From Pohlia nutans (lineage: Eukaryota > Streptophyta > Bryopsida > Bryales > Mniaceae), in NCBI GenBank assembly GCA_022496805.1, contig CM040106.1, positions 3,844,001 to 3,908,000 on the forward strand: DNA of 64,000 nucleotides, in the 5' to 3' direction. The notes beneath the pieces are model-generated. The model saw nothing but the letters and a program-made list of their open reading frames with translations. It had not been told where the DNA came from and searched no databases. Position numbers and translations under genes: made by a program. Shown one piece after another: positions 1-11,762 of this stretch (position 1 is the first letter of the stretch; every line of letters begins with the position of its first letter).

Positions 1-585
1 AATCTATATGAAATCTGAACAGCTACCCTATGGACAGAAATAAAGTAGGCACTGCCTTCTCATTGCCAGCATGTCACAGTGCTTTAGGTGTTCAAGACAG
101 CACTGGAACTCCGGGAGTCAAAATTAATACTGCTTACGTAGCTGCTGACTACCGTATGGTTTAATGTTACATTCATAAATGTGCCATTATATTTTTGCAG
201 TCCTCTGTAACAAGACATTGATGTGTATGAAACTTTCACTTGCAAGGGTCCCTCAGTCGATGGATTTTTAAAATAAACATTACATGTGTGTGGTTTATTT
301 ATAAGATGTGATAAGAGTACTTGTCCCACCTGACATAGAGCTACGCCTCAGTACCTCACTAATTCACGCAAATAAGAAATTATCAAGCCTTATGATTTAA
401 TGTTTTCCTTAATGCATTGTAAGTACAATATTCAATGACTCCAACATTTTGCACCTCTTACTCTACTGTAGACAAAGAAATGTGGCTTCCGACTTCAACT
501 TCCGTCAGAAACAAATTACATTAATAATTCTAAATTTTTTTATGGCACTCACGGATACTGCAAAAAAAATTAGAGTCAGTGATAC
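1..585. other. No gene recognised
   Basis: AT-rich sequence. The short open frames on both strands have no recognisable composition, motif or splice context. I see nothing functional here. Confidence 0.4.
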
Positions 586-1048
586 CTGGATCTACAACGT
601 TAGTTCTCCCGGCGTCTTCAAATGGGCGTTGTTGGGATGCTTCTCCTCTCGGTGGATTGACACGTTCCGCGCTTTGTTCTGCAGGGTTTGAAGCTCCGAT
701 AATTGGAGACGTGAATTGCTTTGCAACGAGTGCTCTTCTCTTCTCAATCACAGCGGCTGCAAGTTCTTCTCGTCTCTCTTTGTCTTTTGTCCGTGGCGTC
801 CTAGAAGGAGTACCCGAAATCCCTGCTACTATTTCCGCAACTGCCGGTTTTAGCTTCATCGCTTTCTTCGATTGCTTTCTGCGTGATGACTTCCCTTGAG
901 AACAGTGCACGTCGGCATTTGGAAGGCGCAATTCTTCTCCCTCACTCTCCGTTGTTGGCTCACCGGTTCCCAACATGTCGCTGTTACCAACACCCTTAAC
1001 TTTCCTCTGCCACTTGCTCCAAGGCATAAACGTGGATTTCCTCTGCAT
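586..1048 (-). CDS. Basic, charged ORF, probable first coding exon (unknown protein)
   Basis: I do not recognise this gene. The minus-strand frame opens with ATG at 1046-1048 and runs about 154 codons to a good donor site (CCAG|GTATCACTG on the minus strand at 585/586). Past the donor the frame stays open to 530, but that tail looks intronic. The protein is hydrophilic and rich in Lys, Arg and Glu. It has a lysine/serine-rich patch near residue 60 and a helical stretch (KDKERREELAAAVIEKRRAL) near residues 108-127 that could bind nucleic acid or form a coiled coil. Codon content looks more gene-like than the surrounding AT-rich DNA. I could not identify a second exon downstream. It may be a transposon-encoded protein fragment or a young host gene. 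Confidence 0.4.
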
Positions 1049-3343
1049 CGTCTGTGATGCACACTTTACACAAGACCGCTGTAGCTAGGTGACACAGCGC
1101 CGCAGTGTATATCATGCAAAGAACTTCATAAATCCTCACGCCATTCAGAAAATATCAGTAGTACCTCCGCCCACAACACACAGCGTTGCTAGAATTACAC
1201 TACAGTTCTATGATATTACTACAACGTACACATTATCAGGCACAGCAATCACTCAGACGTGCACTAGGATATAAAACAAGGGTGCAGACTCACAAAGACA
1301 GTTGCAGCACCGATGGAACCCTGCTTTTGGTCTTCAGATCCAGCCGCCTTGCCTCTTGCTAGAAGAGTATGGGAAAAAACAACTTGATGGAGGAGACTGG
1401 GACGTGCGCTCATAGAAAGTTGAGGCCGTCAGTGCATGTGCTGCTTTACGAGACTAATGTGAAGTTCTAGGCAGCTGTCCCATATTGGCCTCATGAATGA
1501 AATTCATCCATTTCATCCTGTCAATTCTAGATGAAACCTTTGATTTTTTTTTGTTTCACACCCAGCATAGGCATGCATACGTGTAAGAGAGAACCAATTT
1601 TCCTTGTTGGGAGAACCTCAACGTTATCATGTCGAGATTTCCGGCAACTAGCCTTCCACTTTAGCGCTGCGGCACTGAAAATGCACCGCAATGCGCGGTT
1701 GTCACCGAAAATTGCTGGAAAGAATAGCGGAGGAGGTGACCGCCGACTAGTCGCTCAAACGCGTGGTGAAAGTCACGGATGCTATACCCATGGTTGCGCG
1801 ACTTCGGACACGGCATTCTCATCTGCAAGTCCGTTGTACCTACACCTGTAAGTGTGCTCACAAGGCGAACGTGAAACTTGGCAACATTTAATTTTCCTTG
1901 TTATTTTGATGATGCTTGCATGAGTATTGATTGTGTTCCGTCTTGTGCTGTTCCAGTGAGTGGCGTGTGTTCTCTTCTCGGAAGTCAGTTGCGGGCCGTC
2001 ACAGTAGTTTTCTCGCGGACGTTGGTGCGCTGTGCCTTCCGATCAAACCTTATTGGCAGGTTGCAGTAGTTATTGAACTCCAGCTTTCTTCAAGTAAGTG
2101 CCTACTTCAGTTTTTTTGGAATTGGTAGTTAATCTAGCACGGGTAAACAGAGTGGTTTTTCAAAACCTTGTAGCATGAGTGGTGAAAAAAGAAAAGCTAG
2201 CATCAGCCAGCGCTGCTGGATGATGCAGGTTTTATTCCTATCATTTCTTGCGGTGGATGACGGTAGCAGCTGGGAATAGGAGTACTTCTCTTTGAATTAG
2301 TGGAGTGTAGTCCATTGTCATATTCCGTTGTTCACAGAACTTGACAGTCTCCCATACAAAGTGTTATTTTAATTGTTGTTCGTTGTACACAGTGCACTAT
2401 ACAAAGCATTTTTTCCACATAAGTGATGCTGACTCTTGGTTAAATCTCAATTCCAAAATATCTCATTGCTTATAGGTCGTTGTTTACTGGCGAACGGGTG
2501 GTTACAATATTCTGTAGAATTTGACAGCATGTTATTGTAGATGTTTGTAGTTGTCGAGATCAATATGACTACTGAATCATTTTCTTTAATTTCTGACGTT
2601 TTGATGTTAAACTCCAGTTGTAGGTGGTTCACCGTCTTTTCATTGTGTATCTTTAAATCACTTGCATAACTGATTGTCATCATGGTTGCTTTTAACTGTA
2701 AAGTATGCATGTTCTGTTTGTGCCGATTTTTTATAGTATTCGCTTCTTATATTACCTTTTAAAATCAACCGCAAAAAATATACAAAGAGTTGTAAAAAAT
2801 TCTGGAAAATGCTATCGCCCTTTATATTTCCTTAGTGCACAGAACATAGAAATCAAAGTGAAATACACTGAGATAAATACAAAACACACAGTTTTAATGA
2901 AATTTGATTTTGCATATCTTTGAACAGAGATTGTGGACTTGGATTCAGGGTTTCATAGCAATGTATTCACTTACCTAGGTATCCTTGTCTCGCCAGGAGT
3001 ATTGATTGTAATGACGATCAGTTTTAACGGTATCGTCTAATTCTGTTGTGAATGCAGGCTTTCGTTGCTTTGTGCAAAGACAGTAGAATTGGTTAACAAA
3101 TCTCATACGGTACGTTCAGAAGATGAGTTCTATGTACTTTAATTCAGCAATTCTATCATCTATATGTCGCAAATGTCACAAATTTTTCATTGATTGAATC
3201 GAAGTTCAAATTGGTTTTAATTCCTTCTACACAAGACTGAGTCACATTACTATTGTTGCGCAGGTATGAATTGAAGCAATTATATTGCCCACTGGATATC
3301 AACATTCAAGCTAATTTGGAGCGGGTGACGTACTACCTGATCT
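1049..3343. other. No gene recognised
   Basis: About 2.3 kb of AT-rich sequence with only short overlapping frames. No RNA gene, tandem array or mobile-element terminus was seen. Confidence 0.35.
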
Positions 3344-3841
3344 TTGGAACTCCGTGATTGCCAGGTTACACCTCAAACTCCTGCTGCCAAAAACTCTTCT
3401 CGGCACAATATGATTAAGGATGACAACAGTACTCCCCAGCTCCTCTACACTGTTCCTAAATTCACAGAATGCCCATTCATAACCCGTCTCTACATATATG
3501 GAAACCATCGTCACGTTTGTGACGACTGCAGATGTATCCGATGTGTAGTAGCACGTTGGGTTCGAACACCTTCTTGCAACTGCAAACTACCCTCCCCCCG
3601 CGATGGGTTGACGTTGGACGCTAGAGTCAGAAAAAAACGTATGGCATGTTGGCATGAGCCTAGATCCCAACCCATTTTCCCTCATGACTTTTCCTTCTGT
3701 GAGAACCCAGAGAAAAGAAAAGCTCAATTACGATTGCTTGAACCCAAAAGCAGCAGTGATAGTGAGCATAATTACTTTGACTATGATACTGATAGTACTA
3801 AATATGTAGAGAGTAGTATTCAAGACCATGATGGTGATTAG
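3344..3841 (+). CDS. Cysteine-rich ORF, probable last exon (unknown protein)
   Basis: I do not recognise this gene. The frame has no early ATG; it is probably entered by splicing, since an acceptor-like pyrimidine/AG context (GATTGCCAG) lies near 3366. The predicted segment carries a tight cysteine cluster around residues 59-79 (CDDCRCIRC, then CNCK about ten residues on), the pattern of a zinc-binding fold. An acidic serine-rich tail follows (SSSDSEHNYFDYDTDS) up to the TAG at 3839. The AT-rich region on either side holds no clear partner exon. A similar cysteine cluster occurs in the transposase relic at 40.6 kb, so this may be a piece of another mobile-element protein, though the two are not obviously homologous by eye. 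Confidence 0.4.
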   Translation: MELRDCQVTPQTPAAKNSSRHNMIKDDNSTPQLLYTVPKFTECPFITRLYIYGNHRHVCDDCRCIRCVVARWVRTPSCNCKLPSPRDGLTLDARVRKKRMACWHEPRSQPIFPHDFSFCENPEKRKAQLRLLEPKSSSDSEHNYFDYDTDSTKYVESSIQDHDGD

Positions 3842-4893
3842 TCCAGTGATCACCAAGTACGAAGTTGGGGAGAACTTAGAAAATTATAGACATTTGACAG
3901 GAGATGTGCCCAAACTTGGAGGTTACTTTCTCGTTGTATTTGTGTTGGATATACTCCTTTTTTTTATTAAAGTACAAGTGATTTGGAAATTGCTACGAGT
4001 GGAGTAGGATGATATAGCTTGTACTTAGTAAACACAGCCCAACGTACTTGAAGAAAAATTACATAAAAAACCAATGAATCAGTAGTGTGCATGCAGGGTC
4101 TTGTGTACGATGTATTGTTGGGTGGCTTGAAATGCAATTTCGTTATGTATGTTTTGTGACTGGTACTTTATGTTTCCTTGTGCAGTGGGTTTGCAAGAGA
4201 ATGAATGGAGGTATATGACACACTGTTCTTGTTCAACATTGACAAGGTAAGGAAATATTGGAGTCACTTGTGCAATTATCAAAGCAGTGTACTAGAGGAT
4301 ATCTCTCAGGCCTTCCTGATTCACAGATTAGATAGAAGTTTGGAACAGTATGTACTATGATTCTGAAGGCTTTGTGATGATGTCCGACAGTACGAAACTT
4401 TAGCACAACGTGACATCCTTCAAAATATCCAGCGGGGCTCATTATTCATGCTGTGCTAAATGGTATGTTGTTTCTTCACCTTCGGTGAAGCTTGTGTGTA
4501 TGAGAGCATATACTGTTTTGTATGCCTTTAGTCGATTTGTCTTTGTTATTGCATATTTAATTATGACATTTGGTTCCTACGGCATTGTCAATTGAATCTC
4601 TCATCTTCCCTTTGCACACTTGTCCACTGATGTGTTCCATTCATATATTTCTAATTTAAATGTAGTTGGTGTATGACCACGTGAGATGAGGCCCCGTAGA
4701 CAATGTGCGGCTTATCATATTGAGAGGTCCATTGCAAGTACAAAAGGCTTAACACAATATCCTTGCGCATGTTGAGCATGTTGTGGAGCAAGAATAAGAA
4801 AGTTTGACACTATTGCACGGCATCATAGAAAACATGGCAGAGATCCTTTCTTGCCATACCTTGTAATAGTAAGTGTCTTCGCTCAAAGCACAA
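3842..4893. other. No gene recognised
   Basis: AT-rich spacer. No supported coding frame or RNA gene. Confidence 0.35.
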
Positions 4894-5004
4894 GTTCTTA
4901 CTGTCGTTTGTTGCATTTTATGTACAAAAAGTTCTTACTGTCATTTGTTGCATTTTATGTACAAAAAGTTCTTACTATCGTTTGTTGCATTTTATGTTTA
5001 AAAA
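4894..5004 (+). repeat. 37-bp tandem repeat, three units
   Basis: Three consecutive near-identical 37-bp units start at 4894, 4931 and 4968, each beginning GTTCTTACTGTC and ending in a TGTACAAAAA-like stretch. The third unit has drifted most at its end. The array is short and lies in non-coding DNA. Confidence 0.8.
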
Positions 5005-5162
5005 GTAGTTAGAATAGTTTGAACATTGTGGTATTCAAATATATGCGGAGCATGACGATCATTAATGGTATACTACACTGTGGGGGGCAGACACAAGATG
5101 GACAAAACATCAGAGGACCGGTGATGAGGCCAAATCGTGGTGCTAAAGAACTGTACATGTGA

Positions 5163-5339
5163 GGGGGAGGTGAGGAAGACAGAAATGGGTTTGTTTGGCC
5201 GCAACGAACAGCAGTTGATATAGAACAAATGTTGCAAGAAGCTTATGCACGGGCTGACGAGGTGAACGCAGCAGCATATGCCTATGGCGAAGAGGACACC
5301 CCTTGGAGGACTTTGGCTCTACAGAGGGATTGGATGTAA
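5163..5339 (+). pseudogene. Short coding-like fragment, unknown
   Basis: An open stretch of 58 codons lies between a TGA at 5160 and a TAA at 5337. It reads as a helical, acidic peptide with a PQRTAVDIEQMLQEAYARAD segment and a TPWRTLALQRDWM end. The composition is more protein-like than its neighbours. There is no start codon and no splice site I can defend. It could be the tail of a decayed transposase, but that is a guess. Confidence 0.2.
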
Positions 5340-5534
5340 ATGCCCAAGATTTAGCTGATTTATTGCAAGAATTTGGAGAGCCGGTGGGATGTATATTGTT
5401 GACGATATAGACGGATGAAGTTTTGTTCAAAGTAGTTTTTTTTGTTCAAATGAAGGTTTTTGAGAATGATGAGTACACATACGCCAAATCCACACACACG
5501 TGCTCAATTTGAAGATCTTTTTCGTATCCTACCT

Positions 5535-5645
5535 TTCTACTAATCACAATTGTATTTTCCTTTCAAATACACACTTATACGTTTACACACACACACAATA
5601 CACACATATACGATTATACACATACAACACACACACAATATCCTT
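5535..5645 (+). repeat. CA-rich simple sequence
   Basis: Interrupted (CA)n and (ACACAT)n runs, imperfect and non-coding. Confidence 0.7.
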
Positions 5646-7200
5646 CACAATCTCTCTCCAACTCAAAAATTAGTACAATAAGAAGAGAAAAGAAGAGAGG
5701 ATTAGTTGGACTTGAAAAAAACACAATAAAAAAAACATCAAAGAGGGTTATAATGACACCATATGCAAGGGAATTGAGGTATAATTTGGAAATTTCTCTC
5801 ATTGGAATGTTATATAAACAACTCACTAATGATGGAATTTTCACACAAATACCGATCCACCTCGAAGGTTCCACCACAATTACCACCAAAAACACCACAA
5901 ATACCACAAAATTCTTCAAGAAGATGCATTGAAAAGAAGAGAGCTACAAAACACCACCAAACCATCAATTCAAGTGACCAAATTGGTGATTTTGGAGAGA
6001 AAATGAGTCTCCTTATATACAAAACGAAATGGGCTAAAAATACAGTCCGCAATCAAAATTTCCACCAATTACACGAAAATTTGATCTAGACCCTCGGTCC
6101 TACGAACCTTATATCTTCCAGAAGCTCTTAGTTGGCAATCTTATCTTTTTGAAGTAATTGAGGGAAAAAACCAATTAAACTCTAAACCTAATTTACTACT
6201 AGATATATAAAATGTAACTTTCTACATATAGCTCCAATTGACAAACGGATTTCACCGTTGGCTTCAAAATGCCAAAATTAGCCAGAAATGACTATTCACG
6301 GGCTAAAAATAGACATTTTCACCGATTTTATCCTTTTTTAATCTTTTACTGCCCGCAGGATTTATCATCAGTCGAAAAAAATAACTTTTGCTTCAATTGA
6401 TTTCACCGTTGAACTTCAAAAGCTTCTTTTAGTGGAAAACGCCTTTCGAAAACCTCCGATCGGATTCTCGGTGGGTCTTGTACGATTTCGGCTGCCTTTT
6501 TTACTTTTCCGCGGAATTTACGGCCAATTCCTAACTCTTTAAAAAAACATAGTTCTCTAACTCCAATGATTGCTAAATTTTGCCATCTCAATCAAGGTAT
6601 CTAAAGGTCCTTGTTACAAATTTTTTGGCTAATTTAGCACCACTTGATTATTTTCTACGGATTTCGAAAACCTATTCACAGTCTATAGTAATTGCGTTTT
6701 ACCTCAGTAAATACACAAACACTCTACAACTTAATTGAGACTTCTCAAACTCTATTTTTGACCTTTTAGAAGGAACTTTACTATCTCCTTCTTCCTTCAT
6801 CCTTTATTACATTAATTACCAACTACTTAAAATAGTAATTAATAAGAACTTCTGGTAACCTCTTATTTACTATTACATTTTTTACCCCAGAGGGCATTCC
6901 CTCTATACAGGGTTCAAAAGACATTTACATAGTCTTTTTTATAGTAATTTTATCATGATAGTTGTTTCTACTCTTATTTTTTTTCCAATAGTGTATTTTT
7001 TTACAATTTTCTTTATCAATATAACTAATTTATCACTTTACTTTCCCAGCTTTACGATAAAAACATAAAAATAGGTAAAAATAGGTAACCCTTATTTGCA
7101 CTTCCCACTTTTTTTCCACAATTTTTTTACTATTTTATCCATTTGTTTACAAAAACACCCTAATATTTAAAAAAATCATAAAAATCATAACTTTAAACAT
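5646..7200. other. AT-rich region without recognisable gene
   Basis: Very AT-rich with many T runs. There is no reverse transcriptase, protease or gag sequence here, although the gypsy pol fragment begins immediately after. The 5' half of that element has therefore been lost or replaced by unrelated DNA at about 7.2 kb. Confidence 0.4.
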
Positions 7201-7880
7201 TGAGCGCCGACTTGGCGGCTTACAACGATCGAGCGCGAAGCCTTGGCGATGGTATATGTTATCAACAAATTTTGGCACTAAGACCTTGATAACAAGTTTT
7301 TTTTTTACGTAGACCACATGGCATTGATATGTTTGGTGAACTAGACTTAAGTTTCCGGACGCATTGTTCGCTGGCTACTATTATTTTTGAAGTTCGACTT
7401 TATAGTCGTTTACAAACCGGGCAACTCACAGGGTATTGCCGACGCGCTCTCTCGGAACACGGTAGCAGAACCGGCCACCGGACTTACCGATGCGATGTCA
7501 AATGCATAGTTGATCAGCGTACAACTGGATTCGCTCACTACCGTTCACGACTACGCTAAGACCGGAACCTTCCCTTCCGACAGGAGTACCGAGCGCAATA
7601 AAAGGTTAGCATACCGAGCCCTTCCTTTCCAGTTAGTTGATGGTACCCTGTATTGACAAAGAAAAGATTCTTCTTTACAAAAAGTCATCTTCGGCGACCA
7701 AATCTTAATGATTATTCGGGAGCTGCATCACGGCAACTCCGGAGGATCATTCTCTACGGAGATTACCGGTCGGAAAATCCTCGAAGCAGGCTACTGGTGG
7801 TCGTCTCTATACAAAGACGTTTACAAATATCGTCGCAGTTGCCGATGAATTTCAGCGAGTCGGCTGACTCAAGAAAGTCG
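7201..7880 (+). pseudogene. gypsy pol: RNase H tail and integrase zinc-binding region
   Basis: Broken coding sequence. Around 7,240-7,320 a frame gives EALAMVYVINKFWH followed by a TAA, then FFFYVDHMAL, which matches the RNase H stretch of gypsy pol. Around 7,390-7,480 the frame gives FIVVYKPGNSQGIADALSR, the usual end of RNase H. Around 7,715-7,840 another frame gives ELHHGNSGG and GYWWSSLYKDVYKY, the integrase HHCC region; its cysteine pair is not clearly preserved. At least three frame changes and one stop separate these blocks. Confidence 0.8.
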
Positions 7881-7921
7881 TCACCGGTAAATTACTTATT
7901 ACCCTACCGACGGAACCTTTT

Positions 7922-8518
7922 ATGAAATGGGGACTGGATTTTGTGGGTCCTCTGAAATGTACAGACACAGGGAATAGATACATCTTCGTAGCCACAGACT
8001 ACACCACCAAATGGGTCGAAGCGGTAGCACTCCGCGACAACACTGCCAAGGATACGGCGAAATTCCTCTACGACAACATCTTCACATGTTTTCGCTGTCC
8101 TGTCCATTTCGTGAGCGACCAAGGCGTACATTTCAACAACAAAATCATCTACGCTCTTATGGAGCACTTCGTGCTGCGCCACTCAATATCCACCAGGTAC
8201 TACCCTCAAGAAAATGGCCAAGCAGATTCCACCAACAAAGTGATCTTCCAACTCCTCCAGAAATTGGTTAATCACAACAGAACGGACTTGGACCGACAGC
8301 TACCAACGGTTTTTTTCGCCTACCGCACCGCCTTCAAGATCGGTACCGGCCATACGCCATTCCTACTTTTGTATGGCATCATCTCTTTAATGCCTAACGA
8401 GTATTTGGTACTGTTCAAGACCACACCAATCGACTCTACACCTCATCGTGTTCTTGCAGCCCGCCTCGCTGATCTGGAGCGCTTGGACGAATCCCGCAAC
8501 CGAGCTCTCAAAATTTAA
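7922..8518 (+). pseudogene. gypsy integrase catalytic core, third catalytic residue altered
   Basis: An open frame of 198 residues begins MKWGLDFVGPL and carries the retroviral-type integrase core: first Asp in LDFVGPL, second Asp in FVSDQGVHF, then the YYPQENGQADSTNK block where the third catalytic residue should be. In the family this last motif normally reads GQAE; here it is GQAD, so the catalytic Glu is replaced by Asp. The core continues into FFAYRTAFKIGTGHTPFLLLYG, also typical. The ATG at 7,922 is internal to an original polyprotein. The enzyme would have joined element cDNA to host DNA in the nucleus. With the Glu-to-Asp change and flanking frameshifts this copy is almost certainly dead. 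Confidence 0.9.
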
Positions 8519-9032
8519 GGGATATCACAATGGAACCGTGCCTAATATGCGAATATCTAGAGCCCGACACACTTGTTCCAATTTGGAGGCCCGGTCCTGT
8601 GGTACCATTAAGTACATCCACCTCGGTAAGCTCAAAAACAAGTGGTTTGGCCCTTACCCAGTCCAGTATCCATTACCCAACAATACGGTACTATTCGTCG
8701 CGGTCAAGAAATTTGATCCAGATCCCATTATCGTCAACATTAACAAGCTCAAACCTTACCGGTTTCTCAATGAGGACCATCTCCTTCAAGCAGCCCCGAC
8801 AACCCTTGATAAAAGTGCCATTCTTTGCCAACCGGACAATCAAAATGCAATCGAGGACGACGAAGAGGATGAGGACAAGGTTGAAGAGATTCCTGTCAAC
8901 CCTAACTTCATCACGGTGGAAAATTCCCCTCAAGCGACTCGATTCACCACACCATACCTTGCTACCAAACGAAAGCCCTCTTTGACCTGGACCTTTCCAC
9001 TGACACTCGTACCAACCCCAGTTGCCGCATAA
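8519..9032 (+). pseudogene. gypsy integrase C-terminal domain and acidic tail
   Basis: Two frames are needed. One gives LVPIWRPGPV near 8,570-8,600, the start of the integrase C-terminal SH3-like domain (normally a GDLVLLW-type sequence). The other, through 8,600-9,032, gives KLKNKWFGPYPVQ and then NINKLKPYRF, both usual for this domain. An acidic stretch (EDDEEDEDKVEE) follows and the pol frame ends at the TAA near 9,030. The frameshift lies near 8,600. No chromodomain is visible. Confidence 0.75.
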
Positions 9033-9080
9033 AAAAAAACAGTATAGTCCCCACTAACGGCACAGCAACCGCCCACCGAA

Positions 9081-11262
9081 TTGCCCACCTTGGTACCACC
9101 GCAGCAAGCACTATACCTTCGCGAGCGAGGTTCGGCAGTTTCCAACCCTACCGCGCCGCCACCCTACCTACTCTACAACCCTAGACTACGCGCACCCACT
9201 CCTTATCTCTTCACTCCACCGCCTCCCTCATTCATTTCATTGTTCCCCTCTCCTTCTATTTATCCTCTCCCCACCATGTCGTCTTCCGCCGCCACAGTTC
9301 TCTCTCCCTCTCGGTTAGCTCTCCGTCTCCGCCCTCCTTCTCCATCTCCCTCAGTTCTTCCGCGGCCTTTACGGCCGGTAGCTACCGTTGTCCGAGACCG
9401 ATATTCTCGTCCAAGGTGAATAGCGCGGATTAGAGTACTTCCTCCCCCTAGCCTGTTAGCTGCACCTTCTACATTTCGAGAGAGACAGCGAGGACATCTC
9501 CGTGTGCGATTTGTGCACGATGACAGGGCAGGAGAAGACCCTGGTAGACGGTTGCAGCGCGGCTGCCAACACTTTGCGAAGCAGTCCGGTAGAAGAAACG
9601 TGGAAGGTCATCACCTGCCATCCGCTGAACCACATGGTCGCTTAGGGGGAGTGCGCTCCCGGCAACGAGACCGAACGCAAGTGGATTCACCGCGTAGGCC
9701 TCGAAGGATTTGTCAACCAACCCTGGGGTCAAACTCCAAACCGAACCGACGTCGTGGAGAACTTTGTCAACACCGCGCAGAACATTCCGCAATCCTCGAT
9801 CATCCGTGAAGCTCTTAGCAGAATGTACGTAATTATCCCGACCGACATCACCGTTATACTCAACCTATCGACCAGAACGACAACAACAATCAACGACAGC
9901 CCAAACCAAGCCACGTACGACTATTGGGCTGCTGGTACCGGATCCCTTCTCACCCACTGAGTCGAGACCGATGGATGGAGCGTTTTGCAAGGACCCGGCG
10001 GAGTTACAACATTGGAAATACGACATTTTGCAAGGCATCCACTTCAAGAAGAAACTAACGTATACTTCACACAAGTGCCTCTTTTAAATCCTCACGATAG
10101 ATGACATCTTTGCTACCAGTCCCGCGACCTAAAACTGGGCTAATTTCCTTCTCAAACAACTTCATGAAGAGGTCCACACAATACACTCGGGACGATCCGC
10201 GCAATGTTTCTCGGCCGAAGTATGGGACATGCTCATCCGCAGACTCGAACTGACCGCGACCACTGCCGACCCTGCCACGCATGTTCCCGCACCAAACACA
10301 ACTCCACCTCCGTTGGTACTTCGCCCGGGTCTTGCCCATCGCTACTCGCCCAACAAACGGCAATCCTCAGTGCCCTTACCAACCCCCACCAAGTGCAACA
10401 TCGACACGAGAATCGCGTCCGGACCTCGCAGCCGCCAACACCCGGCCTCCACTTCAACAAAAAGGAAGGAGCAACTTGGTTTAGCCAACTCCCTTCAAGA
10501 GTTTGGCGGAAACCCTTCCCCCAACGCAAGACGCCCTGTGAGCATGGCGGGGATTCCTCTTCCTCACACTCTCCACCGTGGCGCACTTCGACACCACCAA
10601 TTCCGTCTCCGGCACAACTCGGTAATACCGAAGAGAGCCCTGAGTGCTAGTTCATGGGTAAAACTTGACTAGGGTCAGCACCAGCTCTGACAAAGCCACT
10701 GGCAAGGACACATCCACTGTTTCCGCCATTACCCTTGCAAGGTACGCGTCTTACCAAACTACCTCATACAACCGGTATTCAGGTTTCTCAGCAGATTGCA
10801 CCACCTCTGCCATCCTCCACCTCCTCGACAACTCGAGTCAACCAAAGACCAGGAGCAGCATTACGCGATGGCAATCGACAATACCTACAAGATGCTTTAA
10901 CGCTTCCGCCCCGCCCATCTGGATTTCGACAAAGGCAACGCATCCCGGAACTGATATACCGACACTAACATCATTCAACCTCCGGCACCGACGCTCTCAG
11001 GACCCATCCTGGCCCCTCCATTACCGTCAGACAGATTCGACTCATCCTATTTCGACTGATCATTTGACGGACACATCTTTAGTTCCACGGCAGTCCACCA
11101 AGGTAACATGGTCACGCCATCAACCAGAACACCCAGCGGACCACGCACCAATACTCCTGCTACCGAACAGCCTACAGAGTCCGAGGAGGATATGCCAGTG
11201 CTACACCGCTCAACACAACGTGGTCGGTCCGCTACCACGGAGTATAATCCCTCATACTAAGA
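9081..11262 (+). pseudogene. Extra 3' ORF of the gypsy element, proline-rich and broken
   Basis: Between pol and the polypurine tract lie about 2.2 kb of GC-richer DNA with overlapping frames in place of one ORF. The first part (9,081-9,419) is rich in Pro and Ser. A stretch at about 9,650-9,960 reads as normal protein (KWIHRVGLEGFVNQPWGQTP, then an Asn/Thr-rich tail). Later parts (10,229-10,672 and 10,665-11,262) are again Pro/Thr/Ser-rich. No domain is recognisable. The position fits the additional ORF of some plant gypsy lineages. Function unknown; several frameshifts are needed to connect the pieces. Confidence 0.45.
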
Positions 11263-11312
11263 ATTTTTTGTACCAAATGTATGTTTACAAGTTCCTGGTG
11301 TGAACTTGGCAT

Positions 11313-11322
11313 AGAGGGGGGA
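11313..11322 (+). other. Polypurine tract of the gypsy element
   Basis: AGAGGGGGGA lies just before TAA|TGTTAACAG. A purine run immediately upstream of a TG-starting LTR is the usual primer site for plus-strand DNA synthesis. Confidence 0.75.
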
Positions 11323-11325
11323 TAA

Positions 11326-11760
11326 TGTTAACAGTAAATTAGGAGCTACTGGTTTGAGTTTTACCCTGGTAATTTTCCAAGTTACCCCAGTAGGTAGATC
11401 TAGGAAACACTTTTTTACGGATCTGACTTAACTGTCAGATCTCGTTGTATTGTGGGAATAAGCAATGGAGCCAAACTCATTGGCACGCTACATTTTTCAA
11501 GATACATGATTATTCTGTCTAAAGTGTTTTTCTCTACTTTAGTGCCTACCGAGTAGCCTTTTGCTTGTACCTTGCTATGATATTGGCTCACATACTCCAT
11601 GATTTGTGCATACCGAGCTAGTATCCAGTACTGTAGTACTCATTTGGCCTTCATTTCTCTTCTTTGGTAGCTAACATACCCTCCGGTAGTCATTACCAAA
11701 TAGGTTTTCACAAGGACGAGCTACCACTGAGCATTCCAACCTGCATATATATTTTGGCTA
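11326..11760 (+). repeat. Start of the 3' LTR (end not resolved)
   Basis: It begins TGTTAACAG directly after the polypurine tract. I have no 5' LTR in the window to compare with, so the right end and length cannot be fixed. No coding sequence is seen. Confidence 0.5.
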
Positions 11761-11762
11761 GC

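Larger units (their letters stand above)
7201..11760 (+). mobile_element. Ty3/gypsy LTR retrotransposon, 5'-truncated
   Basis: On the plus strand come, in order: the C-terminal half of RNase H, an integrase zinc-binding region, the integrase core, an integrase C-terminal domain, a long broken extra ORF, a polypurine tract (11,313-11,322) and an LTR-like TGTTAACAG start at 11,326. This RNase H-before-integrase order is that of the Ty3/gypsy (Metaviridae) pol gene. Gag, protease and reverse transcriptase are missing, and no 5' LTR was seen. Several frameshifts and stops make this copy inactive. The extra 3' ORF is a feature known from some plant gypsy lineages. The 3' LTR end is not resolved; 11,760 is an approximate limit. 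Confidence 0.85.
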
